A DNA stretch of 64,000 bases from Pseudomonas sp. R28(2017) (lineage in GTDB: Bacteria; Pseudomonadota; Gammaproteobacteria; Pseudomonadales; Pseudomonadaceae), in the NCBI RefSeq assembly GCF_002112505.1, contig NZ_NEHW01000004.1, positions 124,001 to 188,000 of the forward strand, in the 5' to 3' direction. The translations under genes and the position numbers were made by a program. The notes beneath the pieces were generated by a model, which ran no database searches, was not told the DNA's origin, and saw nothing but the letters and a program-made list of their open reading frames with translations. Below are positions 20,490 through 30,013 of the stretch, piece by piece (the first letter of the stretch is position 1; each line of letters starts with the position of its first letter).

Positions 20490-21668
20490 ATGCAAAATCA
20501 AATTGGCGCACCCAAGGGGCTTTCCCTGAGCGACCCGCGTGTGCGCGCCTGGCTGTTCCAGATTCTCACGATTGCCTTCGTGGTGGGCCTGGGCTGGTAC
20601 CTGTTCCACAACACCCAGACCAACCTGCAACACCGGGGCATCACCTCGGGTTTCGACTTCCTCGAGCGTAGCGCCGGCTTCGGCATCGCCCAGCACCTGA
20701 TTCCCTACGTGGAGTCCGACAGCTATGCACGGGTGTTCGTCATCGGCCTGCTCAATACGCTGCTGGTGACGTTCATCGGCGTCATCCTGGCAACCATCCT
20801 CGGCTTCATCATTGGTGTGGCGCGGCTGTCGCCGAACTGGATGATCAGCAAGCTGGCGACGGTGTATGTGGAAACCTTCCGCAACATCCCGCCGCTGCTG
20901 CAGATCCTGTTCTGGTACTTCGCGGTATTCCTGACCCTGCCGGGGCCCAGGGGCAGCATCAACATCGACGACACCTTCTTCATCAGCAACCGTGGCCTGA
21001 ACATGCCGGGTGCCTCGATGGCGGAGGGCTTCTGGCCGTTCGTCGTTGCCCTGGTGCTGGCGCTGGCGGCGATCGTGGTGATGGTGCGTTACGCCAACAA
21101 GCGCTTCGACGAAACCGGTGAGCCGTTCCACAAGTTCTGGGTGGGGCTGGCCCTGCTGATCGCCATTCCAGGCGCCTGCGCGTTGCTGTTCGGCAGCCCG
21201 GTGCACTGGGAAGTGCCGCAGCTCAAGGGCTTCAACTTCGTTGGCGGCTGGGTGCTGATCCCCGAGCTGCTGGCGCTGACCCTGGCGTTGACCATCTACA
21301 CCGCGGCCTTCATTGCCGAAATCGTGCGTTCGGGCATTCGCTCGGTAAGCCACGGCCAGACCGAAGCGGCCCACTCGCTCGGCCTGCGTGACGGCCCGAC
21401 CCTGCGCAAGGTGATCATCCCCCAGGCACTGCGGGTGATCATTCCGCCGCTGACCAGCCAGTACCTGAACCTGGCGAAGAACTCGTCGCTGGCGGCCGGT
21501 ATCGGCTACCCGGAGATGGTCTCGCTGTTCGCCGGTACGGTGCTCAACCAGACCGGCCAGGCCATCGAGGTGATCGCCATCACCATGAGTGTCTATCTCG
21601 CCATCAGCATCAGCATTTCGCTGCTGATGAACTGGTACAACAAGCGCATTGCGCTGATCGAGCGGTGA
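20490..21668 (+). CDS. aapQ: General L-amino-acid ABC transporter permease AapQ
   Basis: This is a 392-residue inner-membrane permease with several hydrophobic helices and the HisMQ-type N-terminal LLNTLLVTFIGVILATILGF. The ATP-ase coupling loop EAAHSLGLRDGPTLRKVIIP (EAA motif) lies near residue 300. ATG at 20490 (MQNQIGAPKG) is preferred over an in-frame TTG at 20460. It pairs with AapM to form the channel. Confidence 0.94.
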   Translation: MQNQIGAPKGLSLSDPRVRAWLFQILTIAFVVGLGWYLFHNTQTNLQHRGITSGFDFLERSAGFGIAQHLIPYVESDSYARVFVIGLLNTLLVTFIGVILATILGFIIGVARLSPNWMISKLATVYVETFRNIPPLLQILFWYFAVFLTLPGPRGSINIDDTFFISNRGLNMPGASMAEGFWPFVVALVLALAAIVVMVRYANKRFDETGEPFHKFWVGLALLIAIPGACALLFGSPVHWEVPQLKGFNFVGGWVLIPELLALTLALTIYTAAFIAEIVRSGIRSVSHGQTEAAHSLGLRDGPTLRKVIIPQALRVIIPPLTSQYLNLAKNSSLAAGIGYPEMVSLFAGTVLNQTGQAIEVIAITMSVYLAISISISLLMNWYNKRIALIER

Positions 21669-21678
21669 GGATACGCCC

Positions 21679-22776
21679 GTGAATGCCCATGTTTTCAAAC
21701 CCGATATGCCGCCACCGGTGAAAACCGTCGGCGTGCTCGCATGGATGCGTGCCAACCTGTTCTCCAGCTGGCTCAACACCCTGCTGACCCTGTTCGCCGT
21801 GTACCTGGTGTGGCTGATCGTGCCGCCGTTGGTGCAATGGGCGCTGCTCGATGCCAACTGGGTCGGCACCACCCGCGCCGACTGCACCAAGGAGGGCGCC
21901 TGCTGGGTGTTCGTGCAGCAGCGCTTCGGCCAGTTCATGTACGGCTACTACCCGGTGGAGCTGCGCTGGCGCGTCGACCTCACCGTGTGGCTGGCCGTGC
22001 TCGGTGCCGCGCCGCTGTTCATCAAGCGCTTCCCGCGCAAGGCCGTTTACGGCCTGGGCTTCCTGGTGCTGTACCCGGTGCTCGCCTACACCTTGCTGCA
22101 CGGTGGCCTGCTGGGCCTGAGCAACGTCGCCACCAGCCAGTGGGGCGGGCTGATGCTGACCCTGGTGATCGCCACCGTGGGCATCGTCGGTGCCTTGCCG
22201 CTGGGCATTCTGCTGGCCCTCGGGCGGCGTTCGAAGATGCCGGCGGTGAAGGTGGTCTGTGTCACCTTCATCGAGTTCTGGCGTGGCGTGCCGCTGATCA
22301 CCGTGCTGTTCATGTCGTCGGTGATGCTGCCGTTGTTCCTGCCTGAAGGCATGAGCTTCGACAAGCTGCTGCGGGCGATGATCGGGGTGATCCTGTTCCA
22401 GTCGGCGTACGTTGCCGAGGTGGTGCGCGGTGGCCTGCAGGCCATCCCCAAGGGCCAGTACGAAGCCGCCGCGGCCATGGGCCTGGGCTACTGGCGCGCG
22501 ATGGGCCTGGTGATTCTGCCGCAAGCGCTCAAGCTGGTGATCCCCGGCATCGTCAACACCTTCATCGCCCTGTTCAAGGACACAAGCCTGGTGATCATCA
22601 TCGGCCTGTTCGACCTGCTCAACAGCGTCAAGCAAGCCGCTGCCGACCCGGCGTGGCTGGGCATGGCCACCGAGGGCTATGTGTTCGCCGCCCTGGTGTT
22701 CTGGATTTTCTGTTTCGGTATGTCCCGCTACTCCATGCACCTGGAGCGCAAGCTGGACACTGGCCACAAGCGTTAG
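21679..22776 (+). CDS. aapM: General L-amino-acid ABC transporter permease AapM
   Basis: This 365-residue permease starts at GTG 21679. It shows multiple membrane helices and the EAA loop [20 protein letters not shown], near residue 260. A conserved hydrophilic insert rich in Cys ([20 protein letters not shown]) follows the first helix, a hallmark of the AapM branch. It lies 10 bases after aapQ and 10 bases before aapP. Confidence 0.94.
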   Translation: MNAHVFKPDMPPPVKTVGVLAWMRANLFSSWLNTLLTLFAVYLVWLIVPPLVQWALLDANWVGTTRADCTKEGACWVFVQQRFGQFMYGYYPVELRWRVDLTVWLAVLGAAPLFIKRFPRKAVYGLGFLVLYPVLAYTLLHGGLLGLSNVATSQWGGLMLTLVIATVGIVGALPLGILLALGRRSKMPAVKVVCVTFIEFWRGVPLITVLFMSSVMLPLFLPEGMSFDKLLRAMIGVILFQSAYVAEVVRGGLQAIPKGQYEAAAAMGLGYWRAMGLVILPQALKLVIPGIVNTFIALFKDTSLVIIIGLFDLLNSVKQAAADPAWLGMATEGYVFAALVFWIFCFGMSRYSMHLERKLDTGHKR

Positions 22777-22786
22777 GAGTTTCGAA

Positions 22787-23551
22787 ATGAGTGAAGCGAT
22801 CAAGCAGCCTGCCGGCCCCGAAGGCATCATCCAGATGCAGGGCGTGAACAAGTGGTACGGCCAGTTCCATGTGCTCAAGGACATCAACCTGAACGTGCGC
22901 CAGGGCGAGCGTATCGTCCTGTGCGGGCCGTCCGGTTCGGGCAAGTCGACCACTATCCGTTGCCTCAACCGCCTGGAAGAGCACCAGCAGGGCCGCATCG
23001 TGGTCGATGGCGTGGAGCTGACCAACGACCTCAAGCAGATCGAGGCGATCCGCCGCGAGGTGGGCATGGTGTTCCAGCACTTCAACCTGTTCCCGCACCT
23101 GAGCATTCTGGAGAACTGCACCCTGGCACCGATGTGGGTGCGCAAGATGCCGCGGCGCAAGGCCGAGGAAATCGCCATGCACTACCTGGAGCGGGTACGT
23201 ATTCCGGAGCAGGCGCACAAGTACCCGGGGCAGCTGTCCGGTGGCCAGCAGCAGCGCGTGGCTATTGCCCGGGCGCTGTGCATGAAGCCGAAGATCATGC
23301 TGTTCGACGAGCCGACTTCGGCGCTGGACCCGGAAATGGTCAAGGAGGTGCTCGACACCATGGTCGGCCTGGCCGAGGACGGCATGACCATGCTCTGCGT
23401 GACGCACGAAATGGGCTTTGCCCGGACCGTGGCGAACCGGGTGATCTTCATGGACAAGGGCGAGATCGTCGAGCAGGCGGCGCCGGATGACTTCTTCGAC
23501 CGGCCGCGCAGTGACCGGACCAAGTTGTTCCTCAGCCAGATCCTGCACTGA
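22787..23551 (+). CDS. aapP: General L-amino-acid ABC transporter ATPase AapP
   Basis: This 254-residue ABC ATPase energises amino-acid import. It has Walker [10 protein letters not shown], the Q-loop [10 protein letters not shown], the ABC signature [15 protein letters not shown], Walker [16 protein letters not shown] and the switch VTHEM. The start at 22787 has AGGAG at good spacing (TTAGGAGTTTCGAAATG). It closes the operon and is followed by a REP pair. Confidence 0.96.
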   Translation: MSEAIKQPAGPEGIIQMQGVNKWYGQFHVLKDINLNVRQGERIVLCGPSGSGKSTTIRCLNRLEEHQQGRIVVDGVELTNDLKQIEAIRREVGMVFQHFNLFPHLSILENCTLAPMWVRKMPRRKAEEIAMHYLERVRIPEQAHKYPGQLSGGQQQRVAIARALCMKPKIMLFDEPTSALDPEMVKEVLDTMVGLAEDGMTMLCVTHEMGFARTVANRVIFMDKGEIVEQAAPDDFFDRPRSDRTKLFLSQILH

Positions 23552-23574
23552 GGCAACTGGGGCCGCTTTGCGGC

Positions 23575-23659
23575 CCTTCGCGGGCAAGCCCGCTCCCACA
23601 GGTACTGCACAGCACTCAAAGTCGGTGCTGCCCTGTGGGAGCGGGCTTGCCCGCGAAGG
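23575..23659. repeat. Inverted REP pair between aapP and algW
   Basis: Two perfectly complementary 28-base arms (23575-23602 and 23632-23659), each carrying the GGGAGCGGGCTTGCCCGCGA core, are separated by 29 bases. It lies between the convergent 3' ends of aapP and algW. Confidence 0.94.
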
Positions 23660-23685
23660 GCTGCAAAGCAGCCCCATTTATCGAA

Positions 23686-24846
23686 TCATTTCTCTTCCGG
23701 GTTGGCGGCCGGTGCCGGTGGCGGGCGCAGGCCCACTTCGGCAATCAGCTTCAGCTGCTGACCATTGCGCATCACCTCGATGGTGATCTTGTCGGTCGGC
23801 TTGATCCGCGCCACCTGGTTCATCGACTTGCGCCCGTCACCGGCCGGTTCGCCGTTGATGCTCAGGATCACGTCACCCAGCTGCAAGCCGGCCTTTTGCG
23901 CCGGGCCGTCGCGGAAGATACCGGCCACCACGATGCCTGGGCGGCCCTGCATGCCGAACGATTCGGCCAGTTCCTGGCTCAGTGGCTGCACCTCGATGCC
24001 CAGCCAGCCACGAATCACCTGGCCGTGTTCGACGATCGACTTCATCACCTCCAGCGCCAGCTTGATCGGGATGGCGAAGCCGATGCCCTGGGAGCCGCCG
24101 GACTTGGAGAAGATCGCCGTGTTGATGCCGACCAGGTTGCCATTGGCGTCGACCAGCGCACCGCCGGAGTTGCCCGGGTTGATCGCCGCGTCGGTCTGGA
24201 TGAAGTCTTCGTAGTTGTTCAGGCCCAACTGGTTGCGGCCAGTGGCACTGATGATGCCCATGGTCACGGTCTGGCCAACGCCGAACGGGTTGCCGATGGC
24301 CAGTACCACATCACCGATGTGGATGGTGTCGGAGCGGCCAATGGTGATGGCGGGCAGGTTCTTCAGGTCGATCTTCAGTACCGCCAGGTCGGTTTCCGGG
24401 TCGCTGCCGATCACCCGCGCCAGGGTTTCGCGGCCGTCCTTCAGGGCCACGACGATCTGGTCGGCGCCGCTGGTGACGTGGTTGTTGGTCAGCAGGTAAC
24501 CCTCGGGGCTCATGATCACCGCCGAACCCAGGCTCGACTCCCAGCGACGCTGCTTGGGCAGGTTGTCACCGAAGAAGCGGCGGAACTGCGGGTCCTCGAA
24601 CAGTGGATGAGCGGTCTTGTTCACCACCTTGGTGGTGTACAGGTTGACCACGGCCGGGGCGGCGAGGGTCACGGCATCGGCGTAGGACACCGGCCCCTGC
24701 ATGATTCGCGTGGTCTGCGGGGCCTGTTGCAGGTTGACGTCCTGGCTGGGCAGGCCGACCCACTCGGGGTAGCGCTGGATGATCAGTACCGCGATCAGAG
24801 TACCGGTGAGCAGGGGCCAGCCAAAGTAACGCAAAGCCTTGAACAT
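23686..24846 (-). CDS. algW: Periplasmic serine protease AlgW (DegS family)
   Basis: AlgW is the site-1 protease that senses misfolded outer-membrane proteins and cuts the anti-sigma factor MucA, releasing AlgU. The 386-residue protein has an N-terminal membrane anchor (GWPLLTGTLIAVLIIQ), the trypsin-like triad His in TNNHVTSGAD, Asp in DPETDLAVLKID and Ser in NPGNSGGALVD, and one C-terminal PDZ domain (GIVVAGIFRDGPAQKAGLQ). ATG at 24846 is preceded by AGGA; the longer frame lacks homology. The AlgU-type algD promoter 13 kb away in this window is a downstream target of this pathway. Confidence 0.94.
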   Translation of the reverse strand: MFKALRYFGWPLLTGTLIAVLIIQRYPEWVGLPSQDVNLQQAPQTTRIMQGPVSYADAVTLAAPAVVNLYTTKVVNKTAHPLFEDPQFRRFFGDNLPKQRRWESSLGSAVIMSPEGYLLTNNHVTSGADQIVVALKDGRETLARVIGSDPETDLAVLKIDLKNLPAITIGRSDTIHIGDVVLAIGNPFGVGQTVTMGIISATGRNQLGLNNYEDFIQTDAAINPGNSGGALVDANGNLVGINTAIFSKSGGSQGIGFAIPIKLALEVMKSIVEHGQVIRGWLGIEVQPLSQELAESFGMQGRPGIVVAGIFRDGPAQKAGLQLGDVILSINGEPAGDGRKSMNQVARIKPTDKITIEVMRNGQQLKLIAEVGLRPPPAPAANPEEK

Positions 24847-25015
24847 GAACGAGTCCTGGAAAAGAGCGGGGGCCGTTGGCCGCGCAGTGGGGCATGAGCG
24901 CGCGCGATCATACACCGGTTCCCCCGATGCCGGCGACGGCCCATAATGGCCGGCATTATACGGGCGTTCTCCAGGCGTTGCGCCCGGGAAAAGCGCAGAT
25001 TTCGAGGAGATTTTC

Positions 25016-25774
25016 ATGGCCGTCGCACTCAACACCCTGGTCGAGGAAGCCGAACGCTACCTGGGCAGCGCGAAGATCCAGGACTATTGCCCCAATGGCT
25101 TGCAGGTCGAGGGTCGGCCGCAGGTCAGTCGCATCGTCAGTGGCGTCACCGCCAGCCAGGCGCTGCTGGATGCCGCGGTCGAGGCCGAGGCCGACCTGAT
25201 CCTGGTGCACCATGGTTACTTCTGGAAGGGCGAGAATCCTTGCGTTACCGGGATCCGTCAGCGTCGGCTGAAGACCTTGCTGAAGCACGACATCAGCCTG
25301 TTGGCATTTCACCTGCCGCTGGATGTGCACCCGGAGGTCGGCAACAACGTGCAGCTGGCGCGGCAGCTCGACATCACCGTCGAAGGCCCGCTGGACCCGG
25401 AAAACCCCAAGGTGGTCGGGCTGGTCGGTTCGCTGGCGGAGCCTGTGACTGCACGGGATTTCGCCCGTCGGGTGCAGGAAGTGCTCGGGCGTGAGCCATT
25501 GCTGGTGGAAGGTGACGCGATGATTCGCCGGGTCGGCTGGTGCACCGGGGGCGGGCAGGGCTACATCGATACGGCGATTGCCGCCGGGGTGGACCTGTAC
25601 CTCACCGGCGAGGCGTCGGAGCAGACCTATCACAGCGCCCGGGAGAACGGGGTGAGCTTCGTTGCAGCGGGGCACCATGCCACCGAACGGTATGGGGTGC
25701 AGGCGCTGGGCGATTACTTGGCGCGTCGGTTTGCCCTGGAGCATCTGTTCATCGACTGCCCGAATCCGATCTGA
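25016..25774 (+). CDS. Nif3-like dinuclear metal-centre hydrolase family protein
   Basis: This 252-residue protein of the Nif3/YbgI family is divergent from algW. Metal-ligand motifs are ILVHHGYFWKG, LLAFHLPLDVHPEVGNN, LTGEASEQTYHSARE and AAGHHATERYG. GAGGAGA precedes the ATG. E. coli YbgI binds two metal ions and a GTP cyclohydrolase-like activity has been suggested for the family, but the physiological role is unsettled. A REP pair follows. Confidence 0.92.
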   Translation: MAVALNTLVEEAERYLGSAKIQDYCPNGLQVEGRPQVSRIVSGVTASQALLDAAVEAEADLILVHHGYFWKGENPCVTGIRQRRLKTLLKHDISLLAFHLPLDVHPEVGNNVQLARQLDITVEGPLDPENPKVVGLVGSLAEPVTARDFARRVQEVLGREPLLVEGDAMIRRVGWCTGGGQGYIDTAIAAGVDLYLTGEASEQTYHSARENGVSFVAAGHHATERYGVQALGDYLARRFALEHLFIDCPNPI

Positions 25775-25789
25775 CAGCGGTGTCGCCTG

Positions 25790-25853
25790 CTTCGCGGGCG
25801 AGCCCGCTCCCACAGGCTTGCGCAATCCCTGTGGGGGCGGGCTTGCCCGCGAA
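25790..25853. repeat. Compact inverted REP pair upstream of cysD
   Basis: Arms TTCGCGGGCGAGCCCGCTCC (from 25791) and GGGGCGGGCTTGCCCGCGAA (ending 25853) are complementary with a single G:G-type mismatch, within CCTGTGGG flanks on both sides. Only about 12 bases separate the arms, less than in the other pairs of this window. Confidence 0.9.
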
Positions 25854-26003
25854 GAGTCCGGTCCTGGCAGCCCAAACCCCCAGTCATATCGTTAGACTTT
25901 TTCGATCTAGTGCGCCGCCTAAATAGAAGCAGCCGCTGTGATAAAGTGGCTCGCTCGAACACGGCCCGCAGGCCGTCCATAAGATCGTTTTTCGTGAGTA
26001 GCC

Positions 26004-26921
26004 ATGGTCGACAAACTGACGCACTTGAAACAGCTGGAGGCGGAAAGCATCCACATCATCCGCGAGGTGGCCGCCGAGTTCGACAACCCGGTGATGCTGT
26101 ACTCGATCGGCAAGGATTCCGCCGTGATGCTGCACCTGGCGCGCAAGGCCTTCTTCCCGGGCAAGCTGCCATTCCCGGTGATGCACGTCGACACCCAGTG
26201 GAAATTCCAGGAGATGTACAGCTTCCGCGACAAGATGGTCGAGGAAATGGGCCTGGAGCTGATCACCCACGTCAACCCCGAGGGTGTGGCGCAGGGCATC
26301 AACCCGTTCACCCATGGCAGCTCCAAGCACACCGACATCATGAAGACCCAGGGCCTCAAGCAGGCGCTGGACAAGCATGGTTTCGACGCCGCCTTCGGTG
26401 GCGCGCGCCGCGACGAAGAGAAGTCGCGGGCCAAGGAGCGCGTGTATTCGTTCCGTGACAGCAAGCACCGCTGGGACCCGAAGAACCAGCGCCCGGAGCT
26501 GTGGAACGTCTACAACGGCAAGGTCAACAAAGGCGAGTCGATCCGCGTCTTCCCGCTGTCGAACTGGACCGAGCTGGACATCTGGCAGTACATCTACCTC
26601 GAAGGCATCCCGATCGTGCCGCTGTACTTCGCCGCCGAGCGTGAAGTCATCGAGAAGAACGGCACCCTGATCATGATCGACGACGATCGCATCCTCGAGC
26701 ACCTCTCCGAGGAAGAGAAGGCGCGCATCGTCAAGAAGAAGGTGCGTTTCCGTACCCTCGGCTGCTACCCGTTGACGGGCGCTGTCGAGTCGGAAGCCGA
26801 GACCCTGACGGACATCATTCAGGAAATGCTCCTGACCCGTACGTCCGAACGCCAGGGCCGTGTCATCGACCACGATGGCGCCGGTTCCATGGAAGACAAG
26901 AAACGCCAAGGCTACTTCTAA
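26004..26921 (+). CDS. cysD: Sulfate adenylyltransferase subunit CysD
   Basis: CysD (305 residues) is the ATP-pyrophosphatase subunit that makes adenylylsulfate from sulfate and ATP, driven by GTP hydrolysis in CysN. It shows the PP-loop [20 protein letters not shown] (SxGKDS), [26 protein letters not shown] and [14 protein letters not shown]. It lies 15 bases before cysNC. No CysB site could be assigned with confidence in the 150 bases upstream. Confidence 0.97.
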   Translation: MVDKLTHLKQLEAESIHIIREVAAEFDNPVMLYSIGKDSAVMLHLARKAFFPGKLPFPVMHVDTQWKFQEMYSFRDKMVEEMGLELITHVNPEGVAQGINPFTHGSSKHTDIMKTQGLKQALDKHGFDAAFGGARRDEEKSRAKERVYSFRDSKHRWDPKNQRPELWNVYNGKVNKGESIRVFPLSNWTELDIWQYIYLEGIPIVPLYFAAEREVIEKNGTLIMIDDDRILEHLSEEEKARIVKKKVRFRTLGCYPLTGAVESEAETLTDIIQEMLLTRTSERQGRVIDHDGAGSMEDKKRQGYF

Positions 26922-26936
26922 TTTCAGGGTTACTCC

Positions 26937-28838
26937 ATGTCGCACCAATCTGATCTGATCAGCGAGGACATCCTCGCCTACCTGGCCCAGCACGAGCGCA
27001 AGGAACTGCTGCGCTTCCTGACCTGCGGCAACGTCGACGATGGCAAGAGCACCTTGATCGGGCGCCTGCTGCACGACTCGAAGATGATCTACGAGGACCA
27101 CCTCGAGGCCATCACCCGTGATTCGAAGAAAGTCGGCACCACCGGCGAAGAAGTCGACCTTGCGCTGCTGGTCGACGGCCTGCAGGCCGAGCGTGAACAG
27201 GGCATCACCATCGATGTCGCCTACCGCTACTTCTCCACGGCCAAGCGCAAGTTCATCATCGCCGATACCCCCGGCCACGAGCAGTACACCCGCAACATGG
27301 CCACCGGTGCATCCACCTGTGACCTGGCGATCATCCTGGTCGATGCCCGCTACGGCGTGCAGACCCAGACCCGCCGTCACAGCTACATCGCATCCTTGCT
27401 GGGCATCAAGCACATCGTGGTCGCGGTCAACAAGATGGACCTCAAGGGCTTCGATGAAGGCGTGTTCGAGTCGATCAAGGCCGACTACCTGAAGTTCGCC
27501 GACGCCATCAACCTGAAGCCAAGCAGCCTGCACTTCGTGCCGATGTCGGCGCTCAAGGGCGACAACGTGGTCAACCACAGCGAGCAGTCGCCGTGGTACG
27601 CCGGCCCGACGCTGATGGAAATCCTCGAAACCGTCGAGGTTTCGGCCGACCGCAACTTCACCGACCTGCGCTTCCCGGTGCAGTACGTCAACCGTCCGAA
27701 CCTGAACTTCCGCGGCTTCGCCGGCACCATTGCCAGCGGCGTTGTGCACAAGGGTGACGAAGTGGTCGTGCTGCCGTCGGGCAAGAGCAGCCGGGTCAAG
27801 TCCATCGTCACCTACGAAGGTGAACTGGAAAACGCCGGCCCAGGCCAGGCCGTGACCCTGACCATGGAAGACGAGATCGACATTTCCCGTGGCGACCTGC
27901 TGGTGCACGCTGATAACGTGCCGCCGGTGACCGACCAGTTCGACGCCATGCTGGTGTGGATGGCCGAGGAGCCGATGCTCCCGGGCAAGAAATACGACAT
28001 CAAGCGCGCCACCAGCTACGTGCCGGGCTCGATTGCCAGCATCACCCACAAGGTCGATGTGAACACCTTGGAGCAGGGCGCAGCCAGCGCGCTGCAGCTG
28101 AACGAGATCGGCCGCGTCAAGGTCGCCCTGGACGCCTCGATCGCCCTGGACGGTTACGACAGCAACCGCACCACCGGTGCGTTCATCGTCATCGACCGCC
28201 TGACCAACGGCACCGTCGGCGCTGGCATGATCATCGCGCCACCGGTCCTGCCGCATGGCGGCACTGGCCAGCATGGCAAGCTCGCTCACGTGGCCACCGA
28301 AGAGCGCGCCCTGCGCTTCGGCCAGCAGCCAGCCACCGTGCTGTTCAGCGGCCTGTCTGGCGCTGGCAAGAGCACCCTGGCCTATGCCGTCGAGCGCAAG
28401 CTGTTCGACATGGGCCGTGCGGTGTACGTGCTCGATGGCCAGAACCTGCGCCACGACCTGAACAAAGGCCTGCCACAGGACCGCGCCGGCCGCACCGAGA
28501 ACTGGCGCCGCGCCGCCCACGTGGCGCGCCAGTTCAACGAAGCCGGCCTGCTGACCCTGGCTGCGTTCGTCGCCCCGGATGCCGAAGGCCGCGAGCAGGC
28601 CAAGGCGCTGATCGGCAAGGAGCGCCTGGTGACCGTTTACGTTCAGGCCTCGCCGCTGGCGTGCCGCGAGCGCGACCCACAGGGCCTGTACGCTGCCGGT
28701 GGCGACAACATCCCGGGCGAAAGCTTCCCGTTCGATGTGCCGCTGGATGCTGACCTGGTGATCGATACCCAGAACACCAGCGTTGAAGAAGGCGTGAAGC
28801 AGGTGCTGGATGTGCTCCGTCAGCGTGGCGCGATCTAA
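26937..28838 (+). CDS. cysNC: Fused sulfate adenylyltransferase GTPase/APS kinase CysNC
   Basis: This 633-residue bifunctional protein carries an EF-Tu-like GTPase (CysN) at about residues 25-440, with [26 protein letters not shown] and NKMD. It is followed by an APS kinase (CysC) from about residue 455, with P-loop GLSGAGKST near residue 475 and [13 protein letters not shown]. It activates sulfate to APS and then PAPS together with CysD. The fusion is usual in pseudomonads. A terminator follows 13 bases after the stop. Confidence 0.97.
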   Translation: MSHQSDLISEDILAYLAQHERKELLRFLTCGNVDDGKSTLIGRLLHDSKMIYEDHLEAITRDSKKVGTTGEEVDLALLVDGLQAEREQGITIDVAYRYFSTAKRKFIIADTPGHEQYTRNMATGASTCDLAIILVDARYGVQTQTRRHSYIASLLGIKHIVVAVNKMDLKGFDEGVFESIKADYLKFADAINLKPSSLHFVPMSALKGDNVVNHSEQSPWYAGPTLMEILETVEVSADRNFTDLRFPVQYVNRPNLNFRGFAGTIASGVVHKGDEVVVLPSGKSSRVKSIVTYEGELENAGPGQAVTLTMEDEIDISRGDLLVHADNVPPVTDQFDAMLVWMAEEPMLPGKKYDIKRATSYVPGSIASITHKVDVNTLEQGAASALQLNEIGRVKVALDASIALDGYDSNRTTGAFIVIDRLTNGTVGAGMIIAPPVLPHGGTGQHGKLAHVATEERALRFGQQPATVLFSGLSGAGKSTLAYAVERKLFDMGRAVYVLDGQNLRHDLNKGLPQDRAGRTENWRRAAHVARQFNEAGLLTLAAFVAPDAEGREQAKALIGKERLVTVYVQASPLACRERDPQGLYAAGGDNIPGESFPFDVPLDADLVIDTQNTSVEEGVKQVLDVLRQRGAI

Positions 28839-28850
28839 CTAGTGCTGCTT

Positions 28851-28880
28851 GAGAAAAACCCCGCTTCGGCGGGGTTTTTT
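28851..28880. terminator. Bidirectional intrinsic terminator after cysNC
   Basis: AAAAA, then CCCCGC-TTCG-GCGGGG, then TTTTTT. The flanking A and T tracts allow it to stop transcription from cysNC and also from the minus-strand bacteriocin locus. Confidence 0.94.
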
Positions 28881-28915
28881 GTATCTGTAAAGTGAGCAAA
28901 ATCTTTACATGCAGA

Positions 28916-29089
28916 CTAATTGACAGATTGACATGTGTAGTGAGGCGCCCATAGCCTCTGTGCATAGGCAAGTTGGTGACTTAGTGCGTCGACTTGGCAC
29001 TCACGGCCTTCGAACAAGACAAGGTTGCACCCCTGCATCGACCCCGTCACCGTGTAGACCGCTGACGGGTAGCGCTGAATTAACGGCAT
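28916..29089 (-). CDS. Possible 57-residue protein, unrecognised
   Basis: This ORF runs from ATG 29089 to TAG 28916, starting 7 bases after the stop of the small lipoprotein gene and ending just before the bidirectional terminator. It begins MPLIQRYPSAVYTVTG and ends YTCQSVN, with three cysteines and no membrane segment or signal. The only ribosome-binding site candidate (AAGGG) is rather far upstream (about 13 bases). Its position as the last ORF of the bacteriocin locus supports it; codon use gives no clear verdict. Confidence 0.4.
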   Translation of the reverse strand: MPLIQRYPSAVYTVTGSMQGCNLVLFEGRECQVDALSHQLAYAQRLWAPHYTCQSVN

Positions 29090-29096
29090 ATGCTAG

Positions 29097-29279
29097 CTAG
29101 CCCTTTTTGTCCTCGAGCAACTTGTAGTGCCGGTCATAGTCACTATGGCGTTCGCAACCTTGTTTGTAAGGATCCATGTCGCAGGCGAACTTCTGGTCCT
29201 GCAGATCAGGCAGAATGAGGATCCTGCCGTCGGCGCAACCTGATAGAAGCAGTATCAACACCCCTACAGATTTGTTCAT
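29097..29279 (-). CDS. Small lipoprotein downstream of immunity-like gene
   Basis: This is a 60-residue precursor with a lipoprotein signal MNKSVGVLILLLSGC (lipobox LLSGC), leaving a mature part of about 46 residues rich in charged residues with two more cysteines (KFACDMDPYKQGCERH) and a KKG end. ATG at 29279 overlaps the stop of the upstream immunity-like gene (ATGA) and has AAGGA upstream. Colicin operons often place a small lysis (release) lipoprotein right after the immunity gene, and this position is the same. Sequence similarity to known lysis proteins is not apparent, so the role is inference. Confidence 0.65.
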   Translation of the reverse strand: MNKSVGVLILLLSGCADGRILILPDLQDQKFACDMDPYKQGCERHSDYDRHYKLLEDKKG

Positions 29280-29539
29280 TGCATGTCCTTGAACAGGGGA
29301 AGTTCCTTTGATTTTCGCCAAGTGATGATCCGTGCGATCACCCCCACGGCGCAGCCCTTCAGATGGTTTGCCGAGTAGTAGAGGAGGTCAGAGCCATCCG
29401 GATGTCCGGCCATGTCGATAAAGTGTTCGAGCAAGCGATCCTGCCAGACGGAGGTACCAGATGCCTGTAGCAATTCCTCAACCACCGTCCTGAATTCGGC
29501 GCAGGTGTAGTCGGCAAGGGAGTGTTTTTGACTGATCAC
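29276..29539 (-). CDS. Second colicin/pyocin DNase immunity-like protein
   Basis: This 87-residue protein is of the Im2/Im9 fold. DYTCAEFRTVVEELLQASGT is helix I, and the helix III signature is HPDGSDLLYY, the Tyr-Tyr motif that contacts DNase toxins; it ends in ITWRKSKELPLFKDM. GTG at 29539 overlaps the stop of the upstream orphan domain and is placed 6 bases after GGAGGT; a GTG one codon earlier is also possible. It differs clearly from the first immunity protein (30014-30277), so it should neutralise a different DNase type. Confidence 0.85.
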   Translation of the reverse strand: MISQKHSLADYTCAEFRTVVEELLQASGTSVWQDRLLEHFIDMAGHPDGSDLLYYSANHLKGCAVGVIARIITWRKSKELPLFKDMQ

Positions 29540-29856
29540 CACTTCACCTCCGATGACAGCGCGTACTGCAGGGCGCTCATGATCCGTAGATTCTCGGCGT
29601 CGTACATCGCACCGCCAAAGGCGGGTGGGTCGAGGTGGCAGATCTGATAGTTGCGCACGCCTTTTGCGGTTTCACCGAAAGGCGCGCGGGGTGGCCAGCC
29701 TTGCTTGATGCGGTTGAGTTGCGAGGTAACGAATTGTTGGGAGTAGATCGGGTCCTCAGCGATTGCCAGCCAGAAGGCTTGGGAGAAATCGTCGAAGTCG
29801 TTGAAGGTTTGTTCAGCAAGTTTGTTTGCGATGTGCTCGGGGAGTGGGAGTGCCAT
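29536..29856 (-). pseudogene. Orphan, catalytically degraded colicin-type DNase domain
   Basis: This is a 106-residue stand-alone ORF aligned end to end with the C-terminal domain of the neighbouring bacteriocin: LPLPEHIANKL matches APIPAHIADQL, and later YDAENLRI matches YDIDNIRV. The HNH site is lost. The bacteriocin has FELHHVVPISEGG and HHKIHY, whereas this ORF has YQICHLDPPAFGG and ends ALSSEVKW. One His of the HH pair is Cys and both His of the last helix are absent. It looks like a left-over toxin cassette kept beside its immunity gene, although the frame is open and AAGAGAG precedes the ATG, so it may be expressed. Confidence 0.72.
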
Positions 29857-29988
29857 GTCATTGTTTCTCTCTTGAAGTGATGCCGAGATCATGGCTGTGC
29901 TTTCTGGGGATGGAAATATTCACCGTGCTACATTGGATGTAGGTTATTTTTGAAGAATCTGTAGGAGCGTTCTCACTCCAAAGACAGG

Positions 29989-30008
29989 CACCCCGCCGGA
30001 GCGGGGTG
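29989..30008 (-). terminator. Hairpin after the first immunity gene
   Basis: CACCCCGC-TCCG-GCGGGGTG lies 5 bases after the immunity stop and is followed on the minus strand by CCTGTCTTT. It is a moderate terminator that would separate the bacteriocin pair from the downstream orphan module. Confidence 0.7.
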
Positions 30009-30013
30009 TACGT

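Noticed and set aside
19338..21938. An 866-residue open frame antisense to aapJ and aapQ
   Set aside because: Shadow of the aap operon; composition and lack of motifs show it is not coding.
24847..25035. A longer N-terminus for AlgW extending into the Nif3 gene region
   Set aside because: The upstream residues show no homology, and the ATG at 24846 gives the expected membrane anchor right at the N-terminus.
25884..28520. An 878-residue open frame antisense to cysD and cysNC
   Set aside because: It mirrors two certain genes on the other strand, has no ribosome-binding site or family signature, and its composition (His/Val/Asp-rich) is typical of shadows of GC-rich genes.
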